Made by a program: the position numbers and the translations under genes. This document shows, in pieces, positions 8,312 through 16,409 of a DNA stretch of 64,000 bases. The notes beneath the pieces were generated by a model that saw only the letters and a program-made list of their open reading frames with translations, was not told the DNA's origin and did not search any database. This stretch comes from an uncultured Roseobacter sp. GTDB taxonomy: Bacteria; Pseudomonadota; Alphaproteobacteria; Rhodobacterales; Rhodobacteraceae. Numbering within the stretch: the first letter of the stretch is position 1; each line of letters begins with the position of its first letter. The stretch covers positions 1-64,000 of the forward strand of contig CANMWT010000004.1 in assembly GCA_947501635.1 (NCBI GenBank). Direction: 5' to 3'.

Positions 8312-9079
8312 AGCATGCTCTCTGGTTGAGTTCTCTCTTTTGGGCTGCCCTCTGTATCTTGGGTCACGATCTTGGCTTTGTGGTCGCAGTTCTGTGGGGC
8401 GGGCAGGGTAGGCAAATGCATCGTCATACGCTCACTTTTCAGCCGGAAACAGGCTTTGGTCACCCTAGCAGACCACGCGCCGGCATTGGATATGTTTTTC
8501 AAGCCGCACCAGCGCGCACGGGTGTCTTCGCATCGGTGCCGCGCTCCGCCATGCCATTATCGGCATGTTGTTTGATGGGGTACCGTCGGCGTATGTGGGT
8601 TCGAACCTTTCTGTGAAGTTTAGATCGCTGCCGCTTCGGCAAGTGTTTTGCGCGCACGGCAATAGTTTTGACGAAAGCATGAGTATCAAGCAGGGCCCGG
8701 AGAAGGAACGCGATGGTCTTTTCAGGACGCCACCTTATCGGGCTGATCTGATCGTAACCTGCACGTCGCGCCGCGTCTGTTGAAGGGTCGGATTCTGTGC
8801 GCTGTAGTTGAATTGTTCGGACATGGTTTGCTTGGGCGCGCTTCGATCTAGGATCATGGGCTTTGGCCGATGGCTGGTTGCCTGCTATCTGAAGTTGACG
8901 GCTTTCTGTATTGCAAGGCCATGATTTTAATAAATTAAACATGTTCATACTGCTCGGGTTTTGGCGGAGGTCGTCGTTTTTGATGTGCGCACCTCAGGAA
9001 TTTCTTGACCTGATGTACGTAACTCAACTAGCGTTTCTGTAAGGGCGTCTGGAGGATTCGCCCAATCAGGGAGGAACTT
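8312..9079. other. Intergenic region without a supportable gene; promoter region of the sugar operon
   Basis: These 768 bases separate divergent phnM and the ABC-transporter operon. Short open frames on both strands (for example 8499-8948 minus and 8565-8783 plus) have no ribosome-binding sites, recognisable domains or typical composition. An AT-rich patch at 8922-8942 and an 8-bp palindrome GTGCGCAC at 8985-8992 lie nearer the operon. An inverted pair TCAGG...CCTGA (about 8994-9013) could be part of an operator for the operon's own LacI-type regulator, but this is weak. The length suggests a decayed gene or an unusually long regulatory zone. Confidence 0.4.
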
Positions 9080-10399
9080 ATGAAGAATGTGAACGCAGCC
9101 GCTGTAGGCGCGGCGCTAATGTGTTCTGTCAGCGTACCATCCATGGCCGCTGCAGAAGATCTGACACTGTGCTGGGCCGCTTGGGATCCCGCAAACGCAC
9201 TTGTTGAACTTTCCAAGGAATTCGAGGCTCAGTCGGGCCACACGATGAACTTTGAATTCATTCCTTGGCCTAATTTCGCAGACCGGATGCTGAATGAATT
9301 GAACTCCGGTGGCAAGCTCTGCGACCTTCTGATCGGCGACAGTCAGTGGATCGGCGGTGGCGCGGAAAATGGCCATTACGTAAAGCTGAACGACTTCTTT
9401 GACGCAGAAGGCATCAGCATGGATGATTTCGCACCTGCGACAGTTTACGCCTATTCAACATGGCCAAAAGGGACACCGAATTACTATGCGCTGCCAGCCA
9501 TGGGGGATGCCAACGGCTGGTTCTACCGTAAAGACTGGTTTAGCGATCCCGATATTCAGGCAGCTTACAAGGAAGCCACAGGCGCTGACCTGCGCGAGCC
9601 TCAATCGCAAAAGGAAATGCTGCAAATCGCGCAGTTCTTCCAAGGGCGTGAGATTGACGGAAAAACCGTATACGGCGCGGCGATCTTTACCGAACGCGGG
9701 TCAGAAGGCATCACGATGGGCGTGACAAGTGCGCTTTATCCCTGGGGTTTCAAATATGAAAACACGCCCGGGTCTTATGACATGGACGGTGCTGTGAATT
9801 CACCTGAGGCCGTCGAGGCGCTGGAATTCTACAAAGAATTCTACAAGACAGCTACACCGCCCGGATACACCAATTCCTACATGGGTGAATCGCTGGATGC
9901 CTTCAAATCCGGTCAGGTCGCCATGGCAATGAACTGGTTTGCTTTCTTCCCCGGTCTTTATGCCGATCCGAATACCGGTGGGGACAAGATCGACTTTTTT
10001 GTGAACCCGCCGCAAAATCAGGCTGGCTCAACCCTTGGCGGACAGGGCATCAGTGTGGTCGCCTATTCCGACAAGCAGGATGCTGCTTTGGAATACATCA
10101 AATGGTTTGCTGATCCCGGCGTTCAGGCAAAGTGGTGGGAACTTGGCGGCTATTCGGCGCACAACTCGGTGCTGAACGATCCGGGGTTTGTCGACAGCCA
10201 GCCATTTGCGGGGGATTTCCTCGAGGCGATGGATGCGGTGCAGGATTTCTGGCAGGAGCCGGCTTATGCCGAACTGCTGCTGGCCATGCAAAAGCGTATC
10301 CACGACTATGTGGTTGCTGATCAAGGTACCGCGCAAGAGGCGCTTGATCTGTTGATCGAGGACTGGACCGAAACCTTCGAAGACGAAGGCAAACTCTAA
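9080..10399 (+). CDS. ABC transporter sugar/polyol-binding protein (CUT1)
   Basis: The 439-residue periplasmic solute-binding protein is of the extracellular family 1 (MalE-like) type. A signal peptide covers about residues 1-25 (VNAAAVGAALMCSVSVPSMA with an AxA-type site), and the mature part begins with the first lobe (LTLCWAAWDPANALVELSKEFE). Later segments such as GKTVYGAAIF, FKSGQVAMAMNWFAFFPG and GGQGISVVAYSDKQDAALEYIKWF are typical. The start follows GGGAGGA. It is the first gene of a run extending to 21930 and captures the substrate for the two permeases downstream. The catabolic genes behind it suggest a polyol, pentose or small glycoside. The exact ligand is not evident. Confidence 0.88.
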   Translation: MKNVNAAAVGAALMCSVSVPSMAAAEDLTLCWAAWDPANALVELSKEFEAQSGHTMNFEFIPWPNFADRMLNELNSGGKLCDLLIGDSQWIGGGAENGHYVKLNDFFDAEGISMDDFAPATVYAYSTWPKGTPNYYALPAMGDANGWFYRKDWFSDPDIQAAYKEATGADLREPQSQKEMLQIAQFFQGREIDGKTVYGAAIFTERGSEGITMGVTSALYPWGFKYENTPGSYDMDGAVNSPEAVEALEFYKEFYKTATPPGYTNSYMGESLDAFKSGQVAMAMNWFAFFPGLYADPNTGGDKIDFFVNPPQNQAGSTLGGQGISVVAYSDKQDAALEYIKWFADPGVQAKWWELGGYSAHNSVLNDPGFVDSQPFAGDFLEAMDAVQDFWQEPAYAELLLAMQKRIHDYVVADQGTAQEALDLLIEDWTETFEDEGKL

Positions 10400-10411
10400 A
10401 CCCTGAATTGC

Positions 10412-10433
10412 GAGGCGGGAGTACTCCCGCCTC
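10412..10433 (+). other. Perfect 22-bp palindrome between the binding-protein and permease genes
   Basis: The arm GAGGCGGGAGT is followed directly by its exact complement, beginning 13 bases after the binding-protein stop. In RNA it would form a very stable hairpin, with no U tract after it. Hairpins in this position commonly protect the upstream mRNA or reduce read-through, so binding protein is made in excess over the permeases. That role is inferred from position. It could also be a protein-binding site. Confidence 0.6.
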
Positions 10434-10498
10434 TCATATACCGTCAGATGCGGCCGGCACGGGATGAACCCCGCCGACGAACAGGATTTCTTTCTCCG

Positions 10499-11446
10499 AT
10501 GACAGACAGCCCGATCACCAAAGCTGCATCCGCCACGCCCAAACGCGTCGCCCGAAAAATTCGGGGCCTGTCCGACAGAGCTATTGCGTGGATATTCGTG
10601 GCGCCAACGATTTTTCTGCTGCTGGCAATCAACATCTTTCCGCTTATCTGGACGATTCAGCTTAGCTTTACAAACTACAAAGCAAACCGCGTCGGGCGCG
10701 AGGTCAAAAATATCGGCCTGCGGAATTATGAACGCATCCTGACCGACAGCGACATCTGGCTGAACATGCAAGCTACGGCGCATTTTCTGTTCTGGACCAT
10801 CTTTTTTCAGGTGCTGATCGGCTTTACCCTCGCATGGCTCATCAACAAGAAATTCAAAGGGAACGACCTTTGGACGACGATCATCGTTTTGCCCATGATG
10901 CTGTCGCCGGCGGTGGTGGGGAATTTCTGGAAGTTCCTGTATCAGCCGCAAATCGGTCTGTTTAACTACATTATTGCATTCTTCACCGGCAAAGAACCGT
11001 CAAGTTTTGAGATGCTGGGTTCGGTCAATCTTGCCCCTTGGTCGATCGTGATTGTCGATACATGGATGTGGACGCCGTTTGTGATGCTGATCTGTCTTGC
11101 AGGGCTGCGGTCCATCCCGGACTACATTTATGAGGCGGCCGAGATCGACCGGGCTTCCAAGCTTAGGCAGTTCTTTACGATCACCATTCCGATGGTTCTG
11201 CCTTTCCTGATGTTGGCGGTGCTGTTTCGCGGGATCGAGAACTTTAAAATGTTCGATCTGGTCGTACAGTTGACGGGGGGCGGGCCGGGTTCCACCACCG
11301 AGCTTACGTCGATCAACCTCAAACGCGAGGCCTTCGAGAAATGGCGGACAGGATATGCCAGCGCCTACGCAATTATCCTGTTTGTGACCGTCTTCGGACT
11401 GGCCAGCATTTACGTCAAAGCCCTCAATAAGGTGAAAGAGAGATGA
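10499..11446 (+). CDS. ABC transporter inner-membrane permease (CUT1, MalF-like)
   Basis: The 315-residue protein has about six membrane helices (the first around AIAWIFVAPTIFLLLAINIF). The cytoplasmic EAA loop that contacts the ATPase is seen as EAAEIDRASKLRQFFTITIP. A MalF-type extension with GGPGSTTEL follows. The frame is open to an ATG at 10448, but that start has no ribosome-binding site and lies just after the palindrome. ATG 10499 (MTDSPITKAA) is preferred, with a weak AGGA upstream at longer than usual spacing. The stop overlaps the next permease by four bases. With that partner it forms the translocation pore. Confidence 0.87.
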   Translation: MTDSPITKAASATPKRVARKIRGLSDRAIAWIFVAPTIFLLLAINIFPLIWTIQLSFTNYKANRVGREVKNIGLRNYERILTDSDIWLNMQATAHFLFWTIFFQVLIGFTLAWLINKKFKGNDLWTTIIVLPMMLSPAVVGNFWKFLYQPQIGLFNYIIAFFTGKEPSSFEMLGSVNLAPWSIVIVDTWMWTPFVMLICLAGLRSIPDYIYEAAEIDRASKLRQFFTITIPMVLPFLMLAVLFRGIENFKMFDLVVQLTGGGPGSTTELTSINLKREAFEKWRTGYASAYAIILFVTVFGLASIYVKALNKVKER

Positions 11447-12381
11447 GCAGTTTTTCCGTCACCGAGCCGTCAAACCGGTCCAAGTGGTTCGCCGGCACGC
11501 TGGTTATTCTATATGCACTGGTTACCATGATCCCGCTGGCCTGGATCATGCTGACAGGGTTCAAATCGCCCGCGGATGCAATCAGCTACCCACCAAAAGT
11601 TGTGTTCGAGCCCACGTTGGAAGGCTATGTCAACCTATTCACCACACGCACCCGCCAGACCGAGGAGTTTTTGCAAAACAACCCGCCGGAAAACTGGGCG
11701 GATGATATCGTGCGCCAATATGACATGGTGATCGTTGGTCCCTCCAAGTTCGGTGAGCGGTTTATGAACTCGGTCATTATCGGCTTTGGATCGACATTCC
11801 TGTCTGTCTTTCTGGGAACACTTGCAGCCTATGCATTCAGCCGGTTCAAAATACCTCTGGCGGATGACCTTTTGTTTTTCATCCTCAGCACCCGAATGAT
11901 GCCGCCTATCGCGGTCGCGATCCCGATCTTTTTGATGTATCGAAACCTCGGGTTGTCGGATACGCATCTGGGAATGATACTGCTTTACACGGCAGTGAAT
12001 ATCAGCCTCGCAGTCTGGCTGCTAAAAGGGTTTATCGACGAAATACCAAAAGAATACGAAGAAGCCGCGCTCATTGATGGCTACACCCGCTTTCAGGCAT
12101 TCTACAAAGTTGTGCTGCCTCAGGCCGCAACCGGCATCGCGTCAACGGCTATCTTCTGTTTGATCTTTGCCTGGAATGAATATGCCTTTGCGGTATTGCT
12201 GACGTCGGCCACGGCGCAGACAGCACCACCATTCATTCCCACGATCATCGGTGTGGGCGGCCTCGATTGGCCTGCGGTTGCAGCAGGGGCCACCATCTTC
12301 TTACTGCCGGTCATGATCTTTACAATCCTGCTGCGTAAACACTTGCTGCGCGGGATCACATTCGGGGCGGTGCGCAAATGA
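11443..12381 (+). CDS. ABC transporter inner-membrane permease (CUT1, MalG-like)
   Basis: The 312-residue protein has six predicted membrane helices, beginning WFAGTLVILYALVTMIPLAW. The EAA loop is clear (EEAALIDGYTRFQAFYKVVLP) and the C-terminal end (LLRKHLLRGITFGAVRK) is typical of MalG-type permeases. A sizeable periplasmic segment between helices 1 and 2 (about residues 45-100) is larger than in MalG itself. It overlaps the first permease gene by ATGA, so equal amounts of the two are expected. Its own TGA overlaps the ATG of a 35-codon open frame at 12378. Confidence 0.87.
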   Translation: MSSFSVTEPSNRSKWFAGTLVILYALVTMIPLAWIMLTGFKSPADAISYPPKVVFEPTLEGYVNLFTTRTRQTEEFLQNNPPENWADDIVRQYDMVIVGPSKFGERFMNSVIIGFGSTFLSVFLGTLAAYAFSRFKIPLADDLLFFILSTRMMPPIAVAIPIFLMYRNLGLSDTHLGMILLYTAVNISLAVWLLKGFIDEIPKEYEEAALIDGYTRFQAFYKVVLPQAATGIASTAIFCLIFAWNEYAFAVLLTSATAQTAPPFIPTIIGVGGLDWPAVAAGATIFLLPVMIFTILLRKHLLRGITFGAVRK

Positions 12382-12485
12382 CCCTCTGCAACCGGATCAC
12401 CACAGGGCTGCGCGTCACGCCTAAGCTGCAACACAGATACCTTGCGCAAACAAGCCGCGCATCCAGTGGAGAGCTGCGAACATGA
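12378..12485 (+). CDS. Possible 35-codon linking ORF in the transporter operon
   Basis: This small frame starts at an ATG that overlaps the permease stop (ATGA at 12378-12381) and ends at a TGA that overlaps the start of the next small gene (ATGA at 12482-12485). It therefore exactly fills the apparent gap between two genes with coupling overlaps at both ends. The predicted peptide (starting MTLCNRITTGLRV, basic, one Cys) has no signal peptide, membrane segment or family I know. It may be a real micropeptide, a translational-coupling leader for 12482-12676, or coincidence. Confidence 0.35.
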   Translation: MTLCNRITTGLRVTPKLQHRYLAQTSRASSGELRT

Positions 12486-12676
12486 AATGGTTTTTTAGCG
12501 GATTGATGCGCCTGCGCCGCGGCCCATGGGAGATGCTGGCCACGATTATCATTGCTTTGGGCGTGTTCATGCTGATGCAGCCTTTCGTTATGTGGGCCTT
12601 TACCTATTCATTCATCACAACGCTGACAGGGACGGTGATGTTCATCATCGTGTCGCACTTTCCAGAGGGCGAATAG
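12482..12676 (+). CDS. Small two-helix membrane protein of the sugar transporter operon
   Basis: The 64-residue protein has a short basic N-terminus (MKWFFSGLMRLRRGPWEM) and two hydrophobic stretches (LATIIIALGVFMLMQPFVMW and TGTVMFIIVSHF), so it probably spans the inner membrane twice. The stop codon is directly followed by the ATG of the first ATPase gene. Small membrane proteins are known beside the two-ATPase glycerol importer (GlpSTPQV), and this one may play a similar accessory part. That parallel rests on gene order, not on visible sequence similarity. Confidence 0.65.
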   Translation: MKWFFSGLMRLRRGPWEMLATIIIALGVFMLMQPFVMWAFTYSFITTLTGTVMFIIVSHFPEGE

Positions 12677-13774
12677 ATGGCTGAGATCGTTATCAAGAAC
12701 GTGCGCAAAGAATTTGGTGATTTTGTCGCGGTACAAGAAAGCTCTTTCACTATTGAAGACGGCGAGTTCTTTATGTTGCTGGGCCCCTCGGGATGCGGGA
12801 AAACCACGACTTTACGCATGATCGCCGGTTTGGAACTGCCCACGTCGGGTGAAATCTTTCTCGACGGAGAAGAGATCGGCCAACTGCCGCCTTCGCAACG
12901 TGACATCGCTTTCGTGTTCCAGATGTTTGCCCTCTATCCCCATTTGAACGTCTACAAGAATCTAAGCTATCCGCTTGTCAGCCAAGGTATGCCGCGGGCG
13001 CAGGTCCGTGCAAAAGTGGACGAGGTCGCGGGCATTCTGGGTATCCGCGATATCCTCAAACGGCCCGTCGGCGGTTTGTCCGGGGGCGATCGCCAGCGTG
13101 TGGCACTGGGCCGCGCAATCGTGCGCGAACCAAAGGCTTTCATGATGGACGAGCCCCTAGGCGCATTGGATGCAGAGTTCCGGGAACATATGGCAGAGGA
13201 GTTGCGTGCTCTGCATGACCGCATGGGGGCAACAACAGTCTATGTGACCCATGACCAGCTCGAAGCGATGCAGATGGGGGACAAAATCGTCGTGATGAAC
13301 AATGCGGTGGTCGAACAATTCGGCACGCCACAAGAAATCTATGACAAGCCGGCCACGATGTTCGTTGCTGATTTCATCGGATCCCCATCGATGAATTTCC
13401 TGAATTTTTCAGGTTCCTACGACAAAGGATCAACCCGCGTTGATCTTAACGGTCAGGCTTTGGGCGTACCTGAACTGCGCGAAGCGGCTTCGGGAAATCT
13501 GACTTTTGGCGTCCGCCCCGAGCATATCCGGCTGAACGTCGATGGCGGATATCGGGGCGAAGTAATTGCCGCCGAATACCTGGGTACAACACAAATCGTG
13601 ACGCTGGACACGCCAAACGGTGAAATCAAAGCGAGGATCGGCTCTGAGCAGCCCGCCCGGGTCGGCGAAACAGTCGGGCTTGAGTTTCTTGATAGTACGA
13701 TCACCCTCTTTGACCGCGACACCGGCAGGGCATTGTGTTCCGCACTGAACGAGGAGGTGCTTGCCAATGGCTGA
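12677..13774 (+). CDS. ABC transporter ATP-binding protein 1 (CUT1, MalK-like)
   Basis: The 365-residue protein has a nucleotide-binding domain (residues ~1-240) followed by a TOBE/OB-fold regulatory domain. Walker A is GPSGCGKTT (about 35-43), with the Q-loop in VFQMF, Walker B in AFMMDEPLGALDA and the switch histidine in VTHDQLEAM. The ABC signature reads LSGGDRQRV, with D where most family members have Q. The C-terminal domain includes FGVRPEHIRL. It overlaps the second ATPase gene by eight bases, indicating a heterodimeric ATPase with one subunit of each. Confidence 0.9.
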   Translation: MAEIVIKNVRKEFGDFVAVQESSFTIEDGEFFMLLGPSGCGKTTTLRMIAGLELPTSGEIFLDGEEIGQLPPSQRDIAFVFQMFALYPHLNVYKNLSYPLVSQGMPRAQVRAKVDEVAGILGIRDILKRPVGGLSGGDRQRVALGRAIVREPKAFMMDEPLGALDAEFREHMAEELRALHDRMGATTVYVTHDQLEAMQMGDKIVVMNNAVVEQFGTPQEIYDKPATMFVADFIGSPSMNFLNFSGSYDKGSTRVDLNGQALGVPELREAASGNLTFGVRPEHIRLNVDGGYRGEVIAAEYLGTTQIVTLDTPNGEIKARIGSEQPARVGETVGLEFLDSTITLFDRDTGRALCSALNEEVLANG

Positions 13775-14765
13775 AGTCTCGCTTCAGAACGTCTCCAAGT
13801 CATATGGAAAGACGGCAGCGCTGACCGACATCGACCTGACGGTACCAGACGGTTCTTTCGTGGTCTTATTGGGCCCTACCGGTGCTGGCAAAACAACCAC
13901 CCTTCGGCTGATTGCCGGTCTGGAAAAAGCTGACGCGGGCAACATCCAGATCGACGGGCGCACAGTGAACACCGAAACGCCCGCACAACGCGATGTTGCG
14001 ATGGTTTTTCAGCAGTATTCGCTGTATCCGCATCTGACCGTGCGCGACAACCTCGCCTTTCCTCTCCGCTCGCCCATTCTGAAAACGCCCGAAGACGAAA
14101 TTTCGCGCAAAGTGCAGGAAGTGGCCGAGGTGCTGCACATCCCGCACAAGCTGAACAACAAGGCAACCGAGCTTTCAGGCGGTGAGATGCAACGCGTCTC
14201 GATCGGGCGGGCCCTTGTGAGGGATCCCGCAATTTACCTCATGGACGAGCCGCTCAGCTCGCTTGACGCCAAACTGCGCGCGGATCTGCGTGTTGAACTC
14301 AAGCGCATCCATGCAGAGCTGGCGTCGACATTGCTTTATGTCACGCACGACCAGATTGAGGCGATGACAATGGCCAGCCATGTGGGAGTTCTGGATGAGG
14401 GCAAGCTGGTGCAATTTGGTAGCCCGCGCGACATTTATGAAAACCCCAGTACATCCTATGTTGCCGCGCGGCTGGGACAGCCGCGGATCAATCTGTTACC
14501 CGTCGGCTTGCTTGGCGAGGACGCACCGTCTGGCGCGCATCAGGTCGGCTTGCGGCCTGAAAACATCCGGCAAGGTGATGGCCGCGACGCGACAGTTGTT
14601 CGTGTCGAACACTTGGGGGATCAGACCCGCCTGCATCTGAAACTGAACGATCATGATGTTATAACGCTGACTGACCCGCACTCATCGCTCGCGCCGGGTG
14701 AAACCATCCGGATCGCCGCGCAGAACCCGCTTTTCTTTGACGCCGAAGGCGTACGTATCACCTGA
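13767..14765 (+). CDS. ABC transporter ATP-binding protein 2 (CUT1, MalK-like)
   Basis: The 332-residue protein starts at ATG 13767, set by GAGGAGG at 13751-13757 (9-base spacing), rather than the TTG at 13761. It has Walker A GPTGAGKTT, Q-loop VFQQYS, signature LSGGEMQRV, Walker B IYLMDEPLSSLDAKLR, switch VTHDQIEAM, then a TOBE-type domain (VGLRPENIR). As in its partner, the usual glutamine of LSGGQ is replaced, here by E. It is close to its neighbour in sequence, so the pair probably arose by duplication and now works as a heterodimer, as in glycerol GlpS/GlpT importers. Confidence 0.9.
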   Translation: MAEVSLQNVSKSYGKTAALTDIDLTVPDGSFVVLLGPTGAGKTTTLRLIAGLEKADAGNIQIDGRTVNTETPAQRDVAMVFQQYSLYPHLTVRDNLAFPLRSPILKTPEDEISRKVQEVAEVLHIPHKLNNKATELSGGEMQRVSIGRALVRDPAIYLMDEPLSSLDAKLRADLRVELKRIHAELASTLLYVTHDQIEAMTMASHVGVLDEGKLVQFGSPRDIYENPSTSYVAARLGQPRINLLPVGLLGEDAPSGAHQVGLRPENIRQGDGRDATVVRVEHLGDQTRLHLKLNDHDVITLTDPHSSLAPGETIRIAAQNPLFFDAEGVRIT

Positions 14766-14780
14766 AGAAGGACCGAACAA

Positions 14781-16403
14781 ATGGCACAGTTTGTGAACGC
14801 AAAGGACGATCTGGTCAAAGAAGCGATAGACGGCCTTTTGGCATGTTCTGGCGGCACTTTGGCCCGGCTGGACGGCTATCCGCATATCAAGGTTGTCTAT
14901 CGCAGCGATTGGGACCGCTCGCGTGTCGCGCTGATCTCAGGCGGTGGTTCTGGCCATGAACCGGCGCACGCGGGCTTCGTCGGCCCTGGCATGCTGACCG
15001 CCGCAGTCTGCGGAGAAGTCTTTGCCTCACCCTCAGTTGACGCAGTGCTAGCAGGCATTCTGGCTGTGACGGGCGAGGCAGGGTGTTTGCTCATCGTCAA
15101 GAACTACACCGGGGACCGGTTGAACTTTGGTCTTGCTGTAGAACGCGCGCGCGCCTTGGGGCGCAATGTGGAAATGGTCGTCGTCGACGATGACATCGCC
15201 TTGCCTGATTTGCCCCAGCCACGCGGGGTCGCAGGCACGCTGTTTGTGCACAAGATTGCCGGCGCGCTTGCAGAGGCGGGCAAACCGCTTGACGAAGTGG
15301 CTGCCGCCGCCCGGCGTGTGATCGCGAATGTTGCTTCAATCGGAAAAAGTCTGGACACCTGCACGGTGCCGGGCTCACCCAAGGAAAGCCGGATCCCCGC
15401 CGGTAAAGCTGAGTTGGGTCTCGGCATTCATGGTGAGCCTGGTGTTCAGCAAGTGGATTTCTCCAATGCGTCCGAGGCGATGGGCATCGTGCTGGATAAA
15501 CTGCGTCCCCACGTTACCAGCACACCCTGTGTGGCGCTGGTAAACAATCTCGGCTCCACAACGCCGCTGGAGATGTCGGTGCTGTCGCACGGTTTGGCCG
15601 AAGCGGGCATAGCCACCCATGTGATCGGGCCCGCACCGATGATGACGTCGCTTGACATGCACGGCTTCTCAGTGTCGGTTTTGCCGGTGGACGACACCGA
15701 AATGGCGGCCTTGCAGATGCCGGTACCAATGGCAGCATGGCCCGGTCTGAACACTCTGGATGCCGTGACCGTCACGCCGCTGCCAGATGGATTGACGCCT
15801 ATCGCACCGATTGCTTCCAAGAATGACAAGGTTCGCGCGACGATTGAACATGTGTCCGATCTGTTAATGGCCGCCGAAGCAACGCTGAACGAACTGGATG
15901 CCAAATCAGGCGATGGTGATACAGGCAGCACGCTTGCCACCGCGGCACGCGCGCTTAAGGGGAGCCTTGACAGAATGCCCCTGGCCGACCTCACTCAGCT
16001 TTTCCCCGCGCTTGGCAACGAGTTGAGCCAGACAATGGGAGGATCCTCCGGCGTGATCCTCGCGATCTACTTCAACGCGGCTGGCGATGCCTGCGCCAAC
16101 GGAGCGCCGGTCGAACAGGCATTGCGTGAAGGGCTGCAACGGGTCAGCGATGTAGGCGGTGCGAAAGTCGGGGACCGGACGATGATTGACGCACTGTCAC
16201 CGGCGCTGGAGAGCTTGTCGGGCGGATTGGCTGTCGCCGCTGCGGCTGCGCGGGCTGGCGCAGATGCGACCGCCGACATTCACAGGGCCAAAGCAGGTCG
16301 TGCGGCATATGTTCCTTCCGAAAACCTCAAAGGACACAATGACCCCGGAGCCGAGGCCGTGGCGCTGGTCTTTGAAGGACTGGCCGCATCTTTGGAAAGG
16401 TAG
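14781..16403 (+). CDS. Dihydroxyacetone-kinase-family DhaK-DhaL fusion (ketose kinase)
   Basis: The 540-residue ATP-dependent kinase has both domains in one chain. DhaK (residues ~1-330) shows GGGSGHEPAHAGFVGPGML and GLGIHGEPGVQ; His217 in the latter matches the histidine that binds the substrate carbonyl covalently. DhaL (~350-540) shows the nucleotide/metal motif SGDGDTGSTL, then MGGSSG and GDRTMID. The family phosphorylates dihydroxyacetone, glyceraldehyde or larger ketoses such as erythrulose. It sits between the importer and the isomerase/dehydrogenase genes, and no xylulokinase or ribulokinase is present. It is therefore likely to be the kinase step for whatever ketose this operon makes. 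Confidence 0.85.
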   Translation: MAQFVNAKDDLVKEAIDGLLACSGGTLARLDGYPHIKVVYRSDWDRSRVALISGGGSGHEPAHAGFVGPGMLTAAVCGEVFASPSVDAVLAGILAVTGEAGCLLIVKNYTGDRLNFGLAVERARALGRNVEMVVVDDDIALPDLPQPRGVAGTLFVHKIAGALAEAGKPLDEVAAAARRVIANVASIGKSLDTCTVPGSPKESRIPAGKAELGLGIHGEPGVQQVDFSNASEAMGIVLDKLRPHVTSTPCVALVNNLGSTTPLEMSVLSHGLAEAGIATHVIGPAPMMTSLDMHGFSVSVLPVDDTEMAALQMPVPMAAWPGLNTLDAVTVTPLPDGLTPIAPIASKNDKVRATIEHVSDLLMAAEATLNELDAKSGDGDTGSTLATAARALKGSLDRMPLADLTQLFPALGNELSQTMGGSSGVILAIYFNAAGDACANGAPVEQALREGLQRVSDVGGAKVGDRTMIDALSPALESLSGGLAVAAAAARAGADATADIHRAKAGRAAYVPSENLKGHNDPGAEAVALVFEGLAASLER

Positions 16404-16409
16404 CCATGC

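Noticed and set aside
8598-8612. GGGTTCGAACC, resembling a tRNA T-loop
   Set aside because: Flanking sequence does not form a T-stem of five pairs, and no acceptor, D or anticodon stem can be drawn in the preceding 60 bases.
8499-8948. 149-codon minus-strand frame in the phnM-ABC spacer
   Set aside because: It has no ribosome-binding site, no recognisable motif and Arg/Lys-rich low-information composition. It could be a decayed gene but cannot be supported.
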